Shown: in pieces, positions 39,090 to 49,094 of the stretch
Layout of the letters: each line of letters begins with the position of its first letter
Position numbering within the stretch: position 1 is the first letter of the stretch
NCBI RefSeq assembly: GCF_900215535.1
Contig: NZ_OCND01000001.1
Coordinates: forward strand, 744,001 to 808,000
Reading direction: 5' to 3'
From: Pseudoxanthomonas wuyuanensis
Lineage (GTDB): Bacteria > Pseudomonadota > Gammaproteobacteria > Xanthomonadales > Xanthomonadaceae
Length of the DNA stretch: 64,000 nucleotides
Program-made: the position numbers and the translations under genes
The notes under the pieces: generated by a model
Told to the model about the DNA's origin: nothing
The model's input: only the letters and a program-made list of their open reading frames with translations
The model's database searches: none

Positions 39090-41039
39090 ATGACCATGCA
39101 TGATCTTTCCCGCGGCCTCGCACTTGCCGTGGGAAGCATCGCCACGCTTCATGCCGCCGTCGCGCACGCCGGCGGCGAGGCCACCGACTTCTCCACCATC
39201 GTCGTTACCGCCACGGCGACCGAACGCAATCTGGCCGACGCGCCGGCATCGATGACGGTCATCACGCGCGAGGAACTGCAGCAGCGGTCCATCCTGGATC
39301 TGTCCGATGCCTTGCGCGGTACGCCTGGAGTGACGCTGAGCGGGGTGGGCATGACGCGCCGCGGAATCCGCATCCGCGGCATGGACAGCGAGTACACGCT
39401 GGTGCTGGTCAACGGTAGGCGCATCAATGCCGCCAGCGATGCGATCGCGCATGCCGATTTCGACCTGGGCTGGGTGCCGGTGGAGGCGATCGAGCGCATC
39501 GAAGTCGTGCGTGGGCCGATGTCCTCGCTGTACGGTTCCGAAGCGCTGGGCGGCGTGGTCAACATCATCACCCGCCAGGCCACCGATGAGTGGAAGGGAA
39601 GCCTGAGCTTCAATGGCGGCGTCGTGGATGGACGCCTGGGCGGCGATACCTATCAGGCCGGCGTCTATGCCGGCGGCCCGCTGATCGCGGGCAAGCTGGG
39701 GGTTAGTTTCTATGGCGAGAACCGCCGCAAGGATGCCGCTGCCGATGCGCTGGACGAGCGTCTGACCGAACAGGAAGGGCGACGGGCCGACAGCGGCAAC
39801 CTGGTGCTGTCGTGGACGCCGGTTGAAGGGCAACGCATCGACGTCTCCCACCTGGAGGGCAACGAAAAGCGCTGGCGGAATGCACTGCAGGCCGGCGCGG
39901 TGCCTTACGTCTACGAAACCGTCGATCGCATCGACCGCAGCCAGAGTTCGTTGTCCTACCGCGGCCAATGGCAGTGGGGCGAGAGCGCGCTGCGCGCCTA
40001 CCGCTCCACGCTCGATCGCAGCAACGAGCGTTCCCGCGGAACGGCCACCGGCCCGCAACGACTGACCGAAGACGCCGTCGACGGCCACGCCAGCCTGTGG
40101 TTCGGCGAGCGCCATCGCTTCACGCTGGGCGGCGAATGGCGCCGCGAACGGTTGGAAGACGTCACCGTCAATCCGGCCGGACATGACCAGGCCGTGGGGA
40201 GATCGTTCTTTCTTCAGGACGAGATGGAACTGGCGCCGCGCTGGTCGCTGGTGGTGGGCAATCGTTTCGATCATCACCAGCAATTCGGCTGGCATCAGAG
40301 CCCGCGCGCCTACACCGTTTACCGCCTCAACGATCGTTTCGCGTTGAAGGGCGGGGTGGGTAGCGGCTTCAAGGCGCCCAGCCTGAAGCAGCTCTCGCCG
40401 GGGTATTCGGCCGTCGGTGGCGGCGGGCTGTTCACCATCTACGGCAATCCCGATCTCAAGCCGGAAACGGTGACCACGTACGAGCTGGGCGCCGACTGGA
40501 ACGCAGGCGAGTGGTCGCTGGCAGCGACCGCGTTCCAGAACGATCTGGAGGATCTGATCCAGACGCGCTGCGTGGCCGACTGCGGCATCCGCGGCCGCGA
40601 AGTGCGCAACTACATCAATGTCGCGCAGGCACGCCTGCGCGGCGTGGAAGTGACCGGCAAGGCCGCGCTGGCGGCGGGCTTTTCGCTGGACGCCAATTAC
40701 ACCTGGCTGCAGGCGCATGATCGCGTCAGCGGTCTGCCGCTGGTCGAGCGCCCCCGGCATAGCGGCGCAACGACACTGGCGTGGCAGCACGCGCGTTTCA
40801 GGGCGGCATTGCGCGGGGAATACAAGGGCACGCAACGGCAGACCTCCGGCTCCCGCCAGGTCGATCTGCCCGCCTATACGCTGTGGTCGCTTGACCTGGG
40901 TTACCGCATCAGCGACCGGGTGAGCGTGCGCGCCGGGGTGGAAAACCTGCGCAACGAGCGCCTGAGCGACAGTTCCACGCTGTACTCCTATCGAGAGGTC
41001 GGGCGCTACTACAGCGCCGGCATCAACCTGGCGTTCTGA
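39090..41039 (+). CDS. TonB-dependent receptor of the BtuB/CirA type
   Basis: A protein of 649 residues with a signal peptide ending AHAG and the TonB-box-like TIVVTATATER. The plug has RRGIRIRGMDSEYTLVLVNG and VVRGPMSSLYGSEALGGVVNI, and the barrel ends in the classic phenylalanine (INLAF). Size and motifs match BtuB, CirA and heme receptors rather than the long carbohydrate receptors elsewhere in the window. The next gene begins one base after its stop, so it is the outer-membrane gate of the CobN-like system. ATG 39090 was chosen over ATG 39096 on length of the leader only. Confidence 0.9.
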   Translation: MTMHDLSRGLALAVGSIATLHAAVAHAGGEATDFSTIVVTATATERNLADAPASMTVITREELQQRSILDLSDALRGTPGVTLSGVGMTRRGIRIRGMDSEYTLVLVNGRRINAASDAIAHADFDLGWVPVEAIERIEVVRGPMSSLYGSEALGGVVNIITRQATDEWKGSLSFNGGVVDGRLGGDTYQAGVYAGGPLIAGKLGVSFYGENRRKDAAADALDERLTEQEGRRADSGNLVLSWTPVEGQRIDVSHLEGNEKRWRNALQAGAVPYVYETVDRIDRSQSSLSYRGQWQWGESALRAYRSTLDRSNERSRGTATGPQRLTEDAVDGHASLWFGERHRFTLGGEWRRERLEDVTVNPAGHDQAVGRSFFLQDEMELAPRWSLVVGNRFDHHQQFGWHQSPRAYTVYRLNDRFALKGGVGSGFKAPSLKQLSPGYSAVGGGGLFTIYGNPDLKPETVTTYELGADWNAGEWSLAATAFQNDLEDLIQTRCVADCGIRGREVRNYINVAQARLRGVEVTGKAALAAGFSLDANYTWLQAHDRVSGLPLVERPRHSGATTLAWQHARFRAALRGEYKGTQRQTSGSRQVDLPAYTLWSLDLGYRISDRVSVRAGVENLRNERLSDSSTLYSYREVGRYYSAGINLAF

Positions 41040-41040
41040 C

Positions 41041-44000
41041 ATGCGGCCTTTGCGATACGCGCTGGCGGGCGCGCTGCTGGCAGCGGCATCTGTCGCGCAG
41101 GCGGCGCTGGCCCAGTCTCCGCCAGGGGCTGTCCAGGCGGCTGCCGAGCAGGCCGAATGCCTGCAGGTCCGCGTGGTCAGCAACGATTTCGTGCTGCCGG
41201 CCAAGGCCGCACGCCTGGATCGTTGGGGGCGCCCGTTCGGGGTGTGCGTATCGCACCGGTCGGTCGACGGCGACGATGATCCTTCGCGGTTGTTCGCCGG
41301 AGCGCAGTTGCTGGTGCTGGACACGCCGCGCCCCTCGGATGCGGCCGAGGTCAAGCAACGGCTGCAGCCTGCGCTGGCGGCAGCCGGCCTGCCGTGGGTG
41401 CAGGTGGGGGGCGGTCCTCCGGCTTCGGCGCAGTTGCCGGCAGCGGTCGCGCGCCGCATCGGCGGTTACTACGCTGCAGGCGGTGAAGCCAATTTCCATC
41501 GCTTTCTGGAGTACCTGGGGCGCTGGCATCGCGATGACGATCCCGAGCGCGTTCCAGCTGCGGAACCGCTGCCGGCCACCGGCTACTACCACCCGCAGGC
41601 CGGGCAAGCTTTCGCCAACGCTCAGGCGCTGGCGGCGTGGTGGCAGGCGCGCGGCGTGGCCGGAATGCCCCGGGTGGCGGTGCTGGTGGCAGCCAATGCC
41701 ATCGGCTCTATGGAAACCGGTGTGCTCGATGCCGTCATCGACCGGGCGGCGGCGCACGGGGTGCAGGCCTTCGGACTGTGGTTCGACGCCAGCGACGAGC
41801 GCGGCCTGTCTGCTGCGCTTGAACCGCTGATGGTGGATGCCATCGTCAATCTGACCCATCTGCAGAACGGACAGGCGCGCCAGGCGGAGTTTCTTGAACT
41901 GGATGTGCCGGTGATCCAGACCTTGAGCTCGCGCCAGGGAACGGCCGAGGCCTGGCGCTCGGCCAGCAGTGGCGTGGCGCCTGCGCTGGTGGCCACCTTT
42001 ATCGCCGTACCCGAAGGGTGGGGGATGAGCGATCCCATCGTGATCGGAGCGGTGGAAGAGGGCGAGCAACGGCCCATCCCGGAACAGGTGGATGCGCTGG
42101 CGGCCAAGCTGGCGCGGCTGGCGGCGCTACGACGAAAACCTGATTTGGAGAAGCGCCTGGCGCTGATGTTCTGGAACTATCCGGCCGGCGAGAACAACCT
42201 TTCGGCGTCGCATCTGAATGTGCCGCGCAGCGTGGCATTGCTGTCCGAGCGGCTGGCGGCCTCCGGTTACAAGGTCAGGCCCACGACCGAGCAAGGCTTG
42301 ATCATGGCAGGGCAGGCCATGCTGTCGGCCTATCATCGCCCTGAGGTGCTGCAATCGCTGCTCGACCGCGACCTGGCCGAAGCGTTCCCGGTCGAGCGCT
42401 ACCGGCGCTGGTTGCAGGCGCTGCCGGCGCTGCAACGCGAAGCGCTGCTGGCGCGGTGGGGACAGCCCGAACGCCACCCTGCCGTGCGCACGATCGACGG
42501 CGAGGCGGTTTTCGTGATTCCGCGCCTGCGCCTGGGCCACCTGCTGGTGATGCCGCAGCCGCCGCGCTCGGATCGGCTGGGGCAGTCGTCGCACGATCAG
42601 CAATCGTTGCCCAGCCACTATTACCTGGCCGCGTACCAGTTCATCCGGGAATCGTATGGCGCCGATGCGCTGATCCATTTCGGCACCCACGGCACCCAGG
42701 AGTGGACGCCTGGCAAGGACCGCGGCCTGTGGGTCAACGATTACCCGTATCTGGCGCTTGGCGATCTGCCGGTGTTCTATCCGTACATCCAGGACAACAT
42801 CGGTGAGGCGATTCAGGCCAAGCGCCGCGGGCGCGCGGTCATCGTCAGCCACCAGACGCCCGCCTTCGCCCCGGCCGGCTTGTACGACGAGCTGCGCGAC
42901 CTGCATGCGCAGGTCCATGAGTACATGCAACTGGACGAAGGCGGCGTGCGCGAACGCACCGCCGCGCTGATAGGCGCGGCGGCGGTCGATGCCGGCATCG
43001 CCGCCGACATGGGCTGGACGGCCGATGCCATTGACGGCGACTTTCCGGCATTCTTCCAGGCGCTCCACGATCATCTGCACGAACTCGCGCGCAGCGCCAT
43101 GCCGTTGGGGCTGCATACCTTCGGCCAGCCGGCCGCGGCCGAGCACCGGCTTTCCACCGTGATGCAGCAGCTGGGCGAGCCTTACTATCTCGCGCTTGGC
43201 CTGGACCCTGCGGAGGTTTTCGCGGACGACTACGCCGACCTGCAACGCAGCGAACCCTATCGCGTGCTGCATCGCCACCTGCGCGAAGGCGTGCCGCCGG
43301 AGCAGGCGGCCTCGCCAGCCCTGCGCGAGCAGATCCAGCGCGCCCTGGAACGGGATGCCGCATTGGCGGACACGCAGGAAATCGAGTCGCTGCTGCGCGG
43401 GCTGGCAGGAGCTTTCGTACCGCCGGGCGCCGGCGGCGACCCCATCCGCAATCCCGAAGTACGCAGCGGCCGCAATCTGTTCGCTTTCGAGCCCAACAAG
43501 ATTCCCACCCGTGCGGCCTATGCCGCCGGCGGCGAGGCGCTGGCCCAACTGGTGGCGGCTTACCGGCAGGAACATGGCGGGCAGGCACCGGCCAAGCTGG
43601 CCTTCAGCCTGTGGTCCTCGGAAGCCATCCGGCATCTGGGCGTGCTGGAGAGCCAGGTATTGCACGCCCTGGGCCTGCGCCCGGTATGGGATGAGGGCGG
43701 CCGCGTGACCGCGCTTGAACTGCTGCCGGACGCCGAGCTGGCCCATCCCCGTATCGACGTTGTGCTGCAGGTAACCAGCGTCTACCGCGATCAGTTCGAT
43801 GGTTTCATGCGACTGCTGGCCGAGGCCATCGACCGCGTGGCGAACCTGGACGACGGCAACCCGGTGGCCCGCAACCGCGAAGCATTGGCGGCGCGGTTGG
43901 TGGAGCGCGGCCTTGCATCGCCGCGCGCGCAGCAGTTGGCGGCGTTGCGGATCTTCAGCAATGCACCGGGCGAATACGGCAGCGGGCTGACCGATGCCGT

Positions 44001-44976
44001 ACTTGAAGAGCGCGAGGACAAGAGCGACGAGGCATTGGCCGAAGGCTTCCTGGCGCGCCTGCAGTACGCCTACGGCGCCCGCGAATGGGGCCTGGGTTCG
44101 GCGGAGGCGGGCAATCTGTTCGCCGAACAGCTGCGGGGCGTGCAGGCCGCCGTCCTGGCCAGGTCCTCGAACCTGCACGGCATGCTGTCTACCGACCATC
44201 CGTTCGAATACCTGGGCGGCCTGTCGCTGGCGGTGCGCCACCTGGACGGTGCCAGCCCGGCGCTGTACGTGTCCGATCTCCGGCAGCAGCAGGGCAGGAC
44301 CGCGCGCGCCGATGCGTTCCTGGCCAGCGAGCTGCGCAGCCGCTACCTCAATCCGCACTGGATCGGCCAGATGCAGCAGGAAGGCTACGCCGGCACGTTG
44401 CAGGTGCTCAACGTGGTCAACAACCTGTTCGGCTGGCAGGTCACCGATCCTTCCATGGTGCGTGCGGACCAGTGGCAGGCCGTGCATGACACCTACGTCC
44501 GCGATGTACGCAGGCTTGGCATCGAGGCGTGGTTCGACGCCAACCATCCGACCGCGCATGCCCAGCTGATCGAGCGCATGCAGGAGGCGATCAAGCGCGG
44601 CTATTGGCAACCGGACGCGCGCACGCGCGAAGAACTGGAACAGCGTCTTGGCCAGTTGACCGGCCGCGTTGCCGCCAACGCCGCGCCAGTCCTGTCCGCG
44701 GCCGGATTCGGCGTGGATCGCAATGCGACCGCGTCCGCGCAAGCCGCGCCGCCGTCAGCGCCATCGGCACCGGTGGCCGACGTGGCTGCCGCCGAGCAGC
44801 CCGTCGACTCGCCGGCCGATGCGCCGGTGCGCGGGCAGGTCATGCGCGAAGTCGACGCGCCGCCGCAAGCGTCCGCCGACGCCTTGCGCCAGTTGCCGAT
44901 GCTGTTGCTGCTGGCGGCCTGCATCGCCGCCGGCGCCTGGTTCCAATTGCGGCGCAATACCGCTTCTTCCCGATGA
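41041..44976 (+). CDS. Exported, membrane-anchored CobN/ChlH-like chelatase large subunit
   Basis: A protein of 1311 residues. A signal peptide (MRPLRYALAGALLAAAS, cut near residue 24) precedes a full CobN/Mg-chelatase-H domain. Conserved blocks are HFGTHGTQEWTPGKDRGL starting at H546, DNIGEAIQAKRRGRAVIVSH, and IFSNAPGEYGSGLTDAV. After about residue 1230 an Ala/Pro-rich linker leads to a transmembrane helix (LPMLLLLAACIAAGAWF) and a basic tail. The chelatase domain is thus predicted to sit in the periplasm on the inner membrane, unlike cytoplasmic CobN, and no CobS/CobT partners are present. A role in inserting or removing metal from a tetrapyrrole, as proposed for HmuS in Bacteroidetes, is inferred from homology and context. 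Confidence 0.88.
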   Translation: MRPLRYALAGALLAAASVAQAALAQSPPGAVQAAAEQAECLQVRVVSNDFVLPAKAARLDRWGRPFGVCVSHRSVDGDDDPSRLFAGAQLLVLDTPRPSDAAEVKQRLQPALAAAGLPWVQVGGGPPASAQLPAAVARRIGGYYAAGGEANFHRFLEYLGRWHRDDDPERVPAAEPLPATGYYHPQAGQAFANAQALAAWWQARGVAGMPRVAVLVAANAIGSMETGVLDAVIDRAAAHGVQAFGLWFDASDERGLSAALEPLMVDAIVNLTHLQNGQARQAEFLELDVPVIQTLSSRQGTAEAWRSASSGVAPALVATFIAVPEGWGMSDPIVIGAVEEGEQRPIPEQVDALAAKLARLAALRRKPDLEKRLALMFWNYPAGENNLSASHLNVPRSVALLSERLAASGYKVRPTTEQGLIMAGQAMLSAYHRPEVLQSLLDRDLAEAFPVERYRRWLQALPALQREALLARWGQPERHPAVRTIDGEAVFVIPRLRLGHLLVMPQPPRSDRLGQSSHDQQSLPSHYYLAAYQFIRESYGADALIHFGTHGTQEWTPGKDRGLWVNDYPYLALGDLPVFYPYIQDNIGEAIQAKRRGRAVIVSHQTPAFAPAGLYDELRDLHAQVHEYMQLDEGGVRERTAALIGAAAVDAGIAADMGWTADAIDGDFPAFFQALHDHLHELARSAMPLGLHTFGQPAAAEHRLSTVMQQLGEPYYLALGLDPAEVFADDYADLQRSEPYRVLHRHLREGVPPEQAASPALREQIQRALERDAALADTQEIESLLRGLAGAFVPPGAGGDPIRNPEVRSGRNLFAFEPNKIPTRAAYAAGGEALAQLVAAYRQEHGGQAPAKLAFSLWSSEAIRHLGVLESQVLHALGLRPVWDEGGRVTALELLPDAELAHPRIDVVLQVTSVYRDQFDGFMRLLAEAIDRVANLDDGNPVARNREALAARLVERGLASPRAQQLAALRIFSNAPGEYGSGLTDAVLEEREDKSDEALAEGFLARLQYAYGAREWGLGSAEAGNLFAEQLRGVQAAVLARSSNLHGMLSTDHPFEYLGGLSLAVRHLDGASPALYVSDLRQQQGRTARADAFLASELRSRYLNPHWIGQMQQEGYAGTLQVLNVVNNLFGWQVTDPSMVRADQWQAVHDTYVRDVRRLGIEAWFDANHPTAHAQLIERMQEAIKRGYWQPDARTREELEQRLGQLTGRVAANAAPVLSAAGFGVDRNATASAQAAPPSAPSAPVADVAAAEQPVDSPADAPVRGQVMREVDAPPQASADALRQLPMLLLLAACIAAGAWFQLRRNTASSR

Positions 44977-44995
44977 TTCCCGGAGCTGTCCACCC

Positions 44996-45484
44996 ATGAA
45001 AGCGTTCGAAGCAGGTCTGTATGAACTGTCCCATCTGTTTATGTTTCCGGTGCTCGCGCTGATCCTGCTGGCCCTGGCCTATGCCTTTGTCGTACTGGGC
45101 GCCTTTATGGTGGAGGCCTGGCAGCGGCGCACGGGGCGCTACCGCTCGCAACTGGCCTCCTGGCATGCGCGCCACGGCGGCAGCAGCGACGACCTGGAAC
45201 TGTGGATCCTCAAGCGGCTGGAGTGGCTGCGCATCACCTCGCGCACCGCGCCGATGCTGGGCCTGGTCGCCACCATGATTCCGATGGGGCCGGCGCTGTT
45301 GGCCTTGACCCGCAGCGATGCGCAGGCCGTGGGAGAGAATCTTGTCGTGGCGTTCTCCTCGGTCATCCTGGCCTTGATCAGCGCCAGCATCACCTTTCTG
45401 ATTCTCACGGTCCGCCGGCGCTGGTTGCTGCAGGAGCTGAGGTCGGTGGAACGCGGTCTCCCGACGCCGGCAGGGGCTGCGTGA
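44996..45484 (+). CDS. MotA/TolQ/ExbB-like proton channel protein
   Basis: A protein of 162 residues with three hydrophobic segments: about 12-40, 88-108 and 115-140. The central TAPMLGLVATMIPMGPALLAL is the ExbB/TolQ signature region lining the proton path. Proteins of this family use the proton motive force to drive a partner with a single helix, here the DUF2149 protein that overlaps it by ATGA. Its close link to the CobN-like gene, 19 bases upstream, suggests it energises that periplasmic subunit. ATG 44996 has CGGAG about ten bases upstream. Confidence 0.85.
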   Translation: MKAFEAGLYELSHLFMFPVLALILLALAYAFVVLGAFMVEAWQRRTGRYRSQLASWHARHGGSSDDLELWILKRLEWLRITSRTAPMLGLVATMIPMGPALLALTRSDAQAVGENLVVAFSSVILALISASITFLILTVRRRWLLQELRSVERGLPTPAGAA

Positions 45485-45801
45485 TGCGGTTCCTGGAGCA
45501 CGACGAGGCCGACGACCCCATTCTTTCGGTCGTCAATCTGATCGATCTGTTCCTCGTGGTCATCGGCATCCTGATGATCGTGATCGTACGCAATCCGCTC
45601 AATCCCTTCAGCGAAGACCGTGTGGTCGTGGTGGAGAATCCCGGCGCGGAAAACATGCGGATCACGGTGAAGGAGGGGCAGGAGCTGACCCAGTACGAAT
45701 CCACCGGCGAGATCGGCGAAGGCGGCGGGGTGCGTGCCGGGGTGACCTACCGGTTGGCGGACGGAAGGATGGTCTACGTACCCGAGGCGGCGGCGCCGTA
45801 G
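45484..45801 (+). CDS. DUF2149 protein, ExbD/TolR-like partner
   Basis: A protein of 105 residues. After a short acidic N-terminus (HDEADDPILSVVNLIDLF) comes one transmembrane helix (LFLVVIGILMIVIV), then a periplasmic domain with ENMRITVKEGQELTQY. The VNLIDLF segment recalls the channel-facing helix of ExbD and TolR, in which an Asp carries protons. Together with the preceding ExbB-like gene it should form a small stator complex. It is the last gene of the operon; the 139 bases to the next gene on the other strand hold no clear terminator. Confidence 0.82.
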   Translation: MRFLEHDEADDPILSVVNLIDLFLVVIGILMIVIVRNPLNPFSEDRVVVVENPGAENMRITVKEGQELTQYESTGEIGEGGGVRAGVTYRLADGRMVYVPEAAAP

Positions 45802-45940
45802 GCCGGTCACCCTCGGCGCCGGCGGTTGGCCGGCAGGATGACCCTGCATTCAACCTGTCCGAAAGTCGCCAGAAGATGGCGCGCACCCTCTGGGCACGCG
45901 CGGTTCCGGGCGATGGCGCTGTGTTCCGACCATCCAACCC

Positions 45941-48139
45941 TCACGCCAACGCGGGGAGGCGGTCGATGAGCTTGTCCAACGTAATCGGATAGTCGCGCAC
46001 GCGGATGCCGGTGGCATTGTGGATGGCGTTGGCGATGGCGGCGCTTACCCCGCACAGGCCCAGTTCGCCCACGCCCTTGGCCTTCATCGGCGAGGACTTG
46101 TCGTCGGTTTCATCCAGGAAGATCACCTCCTGGTGCGGCACGTCGGCATGCACGGCGACTTCGTAGCCGGCCAGATCGTGATTGACGAAGAAGCCCAGGC
46201 GCTTGTCCACCGCAAGTTCCTCCGACAGCGCGCCGCCGATACCCATCGTCATCGCACCGATGACCTGGCTGCGCGCCTGCTTGGGATTGAGGATGCGGCC
46301 GGCTGCGCACACCGCCAGCATGCGGCGGACGCGCGACTCGCCGGTGGCGATGTCCACGCCGACTTCGACGAAATGCGCGGCGAAGGTGGATTGCTGGAAC
46401 TTCTTTGTGAGGTCGCCGAACTCGATGGCGTCTTCCACGACCAGTTCGCCAGCCTCGGCTGCCTGCGCCAGCGGCAAGCTGCGTCCGCCTGCGCTGACCT
46501 TGCCGTCCGCGAAGACCGCTTCCTCCGCTCCCAGGCCCAACTTCTGCGCAACGGCTTGCCGCAGTTTCATGCAGGCGGCGTAGACTCCGGCGGTGGAACT
46601 GTTGGCGCCCCACTGGCCGCCGGAGCCGGCGGAGATCGGGAAATCCGAATCGCCCAGCCGCACCACCACCTTGTCCAGCGGCACGCCCATCACCTCGGCG
46701 GCAGTCTGCCCGATGATGGTGTAGCTGCCGGTGCCGATGTCGGTCATGTCGGTTTCCACCGTGACCGTGCCATCGCCCGCCAGGCGCACGCGCGCGGCAG
46801 ACTTCCTCACCAGGTTGTTGCGGAAGCCCGCGGCCACGCCCATGCCCACCAGCCAGCGGCCATCGCGGACGCTGCCAGGGGTCGCGTTGCGCCTGGCCCA
46901 GCCGAAACGTTCGGCGCCGGTGCGCAGGCACTGCACCAGTTGCCGCTGCGAGAACGGCCGTTCCGGCTTTTCGGGGGCGACCTGGGTGTCGTTGAGGATG
47001 CGCAACTCCACCGGATCCATGCCCAGCTTCTCCGCCATCTCGTCCATCGCAATCTCCAGCGCCATCAGGCCCGGCGTTTCGCCCGGCGCGCGCATCGCAT
47101 TGCCCTCTGGCAGGTCGAGGGTGGCCAGCCGCGCCTGGATCATCCGGTTGGCGCCGGCATACAGCAGACGCGTCTGCTGGGTCGCATTCTCGATGCCGCC
47201 GCCGGGCAGGTCGCCGGACCAGCTTTGATGGCCGATGGCGGTAATCCTGCCATCGCTTTCTGCGCCGATGCGGATGCGCTGGATGGTGGCGGGGCGGTGA
47301 GTGGTGTTGTTGGCGATCAGCGGGCGCGGCAGGGCGACCTTGACCGGCCTGCCGGCCGCGCGCGCTCCCAACGCCGCCAGCACGGCGTCGGCGCGAACGA
47401 ACAGCTTCCCGCCGAAGCCGCCGCCGATGTAGGGCGATACCAGGCGGACGTTTTCCTTCGGGATGCCCAGCGTCCTGGCCATGTCGCCGCGGCTCCAGTC
47501 GATCATCTGGTTGGACGTCCACAGCGTGAGCTTGTCGCCTTTCCAGGCGGCAATCGATGCCTGCGGTTCCATCATCGCGTGCGACTGGTCGGGCGTGGTG
47601 TAGGTGGCATCCAGTTGCACCGGGGCGGCGGCGAACGCGCCGGCGAAGTCGCCCACCGCGATATCCGGTTGCTCGCCTTCGGAGACCACGGCAGCATCCC
47701 TGGCCGCAGCCAGGTCGAACGCGCCACGCCCGCGCTGGTAGCGGATGCGCACCAGGCCGGCGGCGGCGCGCGCCTGCTCGAACGTCTCCGCGACCACCAG
47801 CGCCACGGCCTGGTGGTAATGCTGGATCTCAGGGCCGCCCAGCAACTTGGCCGTATTGAAGTTGCCCTTGCCCAGCGTACCGGCATTGGCGGCGGTGACG
47901 ATGGCCAGCACGCCGGGCGCGCGGCGCGCGGCATCCAGCTCCATCGATGCGATGCGGCCCTTGGCGATGCCGGCGCCAATCACATGGCCGTATGCGGCGT
48001 TGGGCGCGGCCTGGTGCTGTTCATAGGCATAGGGCGCGGTGCCGGTGGCCTTCAACGGGCCGTCGATGCGGTCCAGCGGCTTGCCGACCACCTTGAGCCG
48101 ATCGACGGGATTCTGCGTGGCGGGGGTATCGAATTTCAT
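45941..48139 (-). CDS. paoC: Periplasmic aldehyde oxidoreductase, molybdenum-binding subunit (PaoC-like)
   Basis: A protein of 732 residues of the xanthine-dehydrogenase molybdopterin family. It has the N-terminal domain with GTAPYAYEQHQ, the cofactor-binding SPYIGGGFGGKLF, and the active-site glutamate E692 in GVGELGLCG. The same position number is known for the catalytic Glu of E. coli PaoC. It has no signal of its own and would be exported with the Tat-bearing FeS subunit. The three-subunit enzyme oxidises aromatic and other aldehydes. It begins four bases after the FAD-subunit stop with AAGGAG upstream. A paoD-type maturation chaperone gene is not found downstream. Confidence 0.88.
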   Translation of the reverse strand: MKFDTPATQNPVDRLKVVGKPLDRIDGPLKATGTAPYAYEQHQAAPNAAYGHVIGAGIAKGRIASMELDAARRAPGVLAIVTAANAGTLGKGNFNTAKLLGGPEIQHYHQAVALVVAETFEQARAAAGLVRIRYQRGRGAFDLAAARDAAVVSEGEQPDIAVGDFAGAFAAAPVQLDATYTTPDQSHAMMEPQASIAAWKGDKLTLWTSNQMIDWSRGDMARTLGIPKENVRLVSPYIGGGFGGKLFVRADAVLAALGARAAGRPVKVALPRPLIANNTTHRPATIQRIRIGAESDGRITAIGHQSWSGDLPGGGIENATQQTRLLYAGANRMIQARLATLDLPEGNAMRAPGETPGLMALEIAMDEMAEKLGMDPVELRILNDTQVAPEKPERPFSQRQLVQCLRTGAERFGWARRNATPGSVRDGRWLVGMGVAAGFRNNLVRKSAARVRLAGDGTVTVETDMTDIGTGSYTIIGQTAAEVMGVPLDKVVVRLGDSDFPISAGSGGQWGANSSTAGVYAACMKLRQAVAQKLGLGAEEAVFADGKVSAGGRSLPLAQAAEAGELVVEDAIEFGDLTKKFQQSTFAAHFVEVGVDIATGESRVRRMLAVCAAGRILNPKQARSQVIGAMTMGIGGALSEELAVDKRLGFFVNHDLAGYEVAVHADVPHQEVIFLDETDDKSSPMKAKGVGELGLCGVSAAIANAIHNATGIRVRDYPITLDKLIDRLPALA

Positions 48140-48143
48140 GGCA

Positions 48144-49094
48144 TCACTCCTTCGCCTCGGCCAGTACCGACGCCAGCGTGCGCTCGGCCAGCAGCAGCTT
48201 GAACGCGTTGTGCTCGGTTGGCCTGGCGCCGGCGAACAGGCGGCTGGTCACGGCCTTGGCGCCGTTGGGCAGTTCGGCTTCCGCCGCTTCCACGCGCCAG
48301 GGCTTGTGCGCCACGCCGCCGACGGCGACGCGGCCGCTGCCATCGCGCTGCACCACCGCGGCCACCGACACCAGCGCGAAGGCATACGACGCGCGGTCGC
48401 GCACCTTGCGGTAGATGTGCGTGCCGCCAATGGGCCGGGGCAGGGTGACCGAGGCGATCAGCTCGCCCTTGGCCAGCACCGTTTCCAGGTGCGGCGTGGT
48501 GCCCGGCGCACGGTAGAACTCGGCCAGGGCAATGCTGCGCTCGGTGCCATCGGCTTGCACCGTCTGCACGGTGGCATCCAGCGCACGCATGGCCACGGCC
48601 ATGTCGCTGGGATGGGTGGCGATGCAGGCCTGGCTGCCGCCGATCACGGCCAGTTGCCGGCTGACGCCTTCCAGCGCAGCGCAGCCGCTACCGGGCAGGC
48701 GCTTGTTGCAGGGTTGGTCGGTGTCGTAGAAGTAGGGGCAACGCGTGCGCTGCAGCAGGTTGCCGGCGGTGGTGGCCTTGTTGCGCAGCTGTCCGGATGC
48801 CCCGGCAACAAGCGCACGCGAGATCAGTCCGTAGTCGCGCCGTATGCGCGCGTCGGCGGCCAGGTCGGTGTTGCGGACCAGCGCACCTATCTTCAGGCCG
48901 CCATCGCGGGTGGGTTCGATCCGGTCCAGCTTCAACGCGTTGACGTCGACCAGATGGGTAGGGGTTTCCACTTCCAGTTTCATCAGGTCCAGCAGGTTGG
49001 TGCCGCCGGCGATGAAGCGGGCGCCGGGCTCGCGCGCGACCGCCGCGGCGGCTTCGGCAGGCGAGGCCGCACGCTGGTAGGTGAAGGCCTTCAT
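48144..49094 (-). CDS. paoB: Periplasmic aldehyde oxidoreductase, FAD-binding subunit (PaoB-like)
   Basis: A protein of 316 residues. The FAD-binding motif [13 protein letters not shown] and the second motif GNLLQRTRC are clear. The segment [21 protein letters not shown] provides cysteines for the additional [4Fe-4S] cluster that distinguishes PaoB-type subunits from ordinary xanthine-dehydrogenase FAD subunits. The ATG at 49094 overlaps the FeS-subunit stop (ATGA). It passes electrons between the [2Fe-2S] subunit and FAD in the heterotrimer. Confidence 0.88.
   Translation of the reverse strand: MKAFTYQRAASPAEAAAAVAREPGARFIAGGTNLLDLMKLEVETPTHLVDVNALKLDRIEPTRDGGLKIGALVRNTDLAADARIRRDYGLISRALVAGASGQLRNKATTAGNLLQRTRCPYFYDTDQPCNKRLPGSGCAALEGVSRQLAVIGGSQACIATHPSDMAVAMRALDATVQTVQADGTERSIALAEFYRAPGTTPHLETVLAKGELIASVTLPRPIGGTHIYRKVRDRASYAFALVSVAAVVQRDGSGRVAVGGVAHKPWRVEAAEAELPNGAKAVTSRLFAGARPTEHNAFKLLLAERTLASVLAEAKE

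Noticed and set aside
46019-48202. Very long antisense open frame over the PaoC gene
   Set aside because: It mirrors a well-supported gene on the other strand and its product is low-complexity Arg/Ala/Gly/His-rich sequence, as expected from high-GC codon bias.
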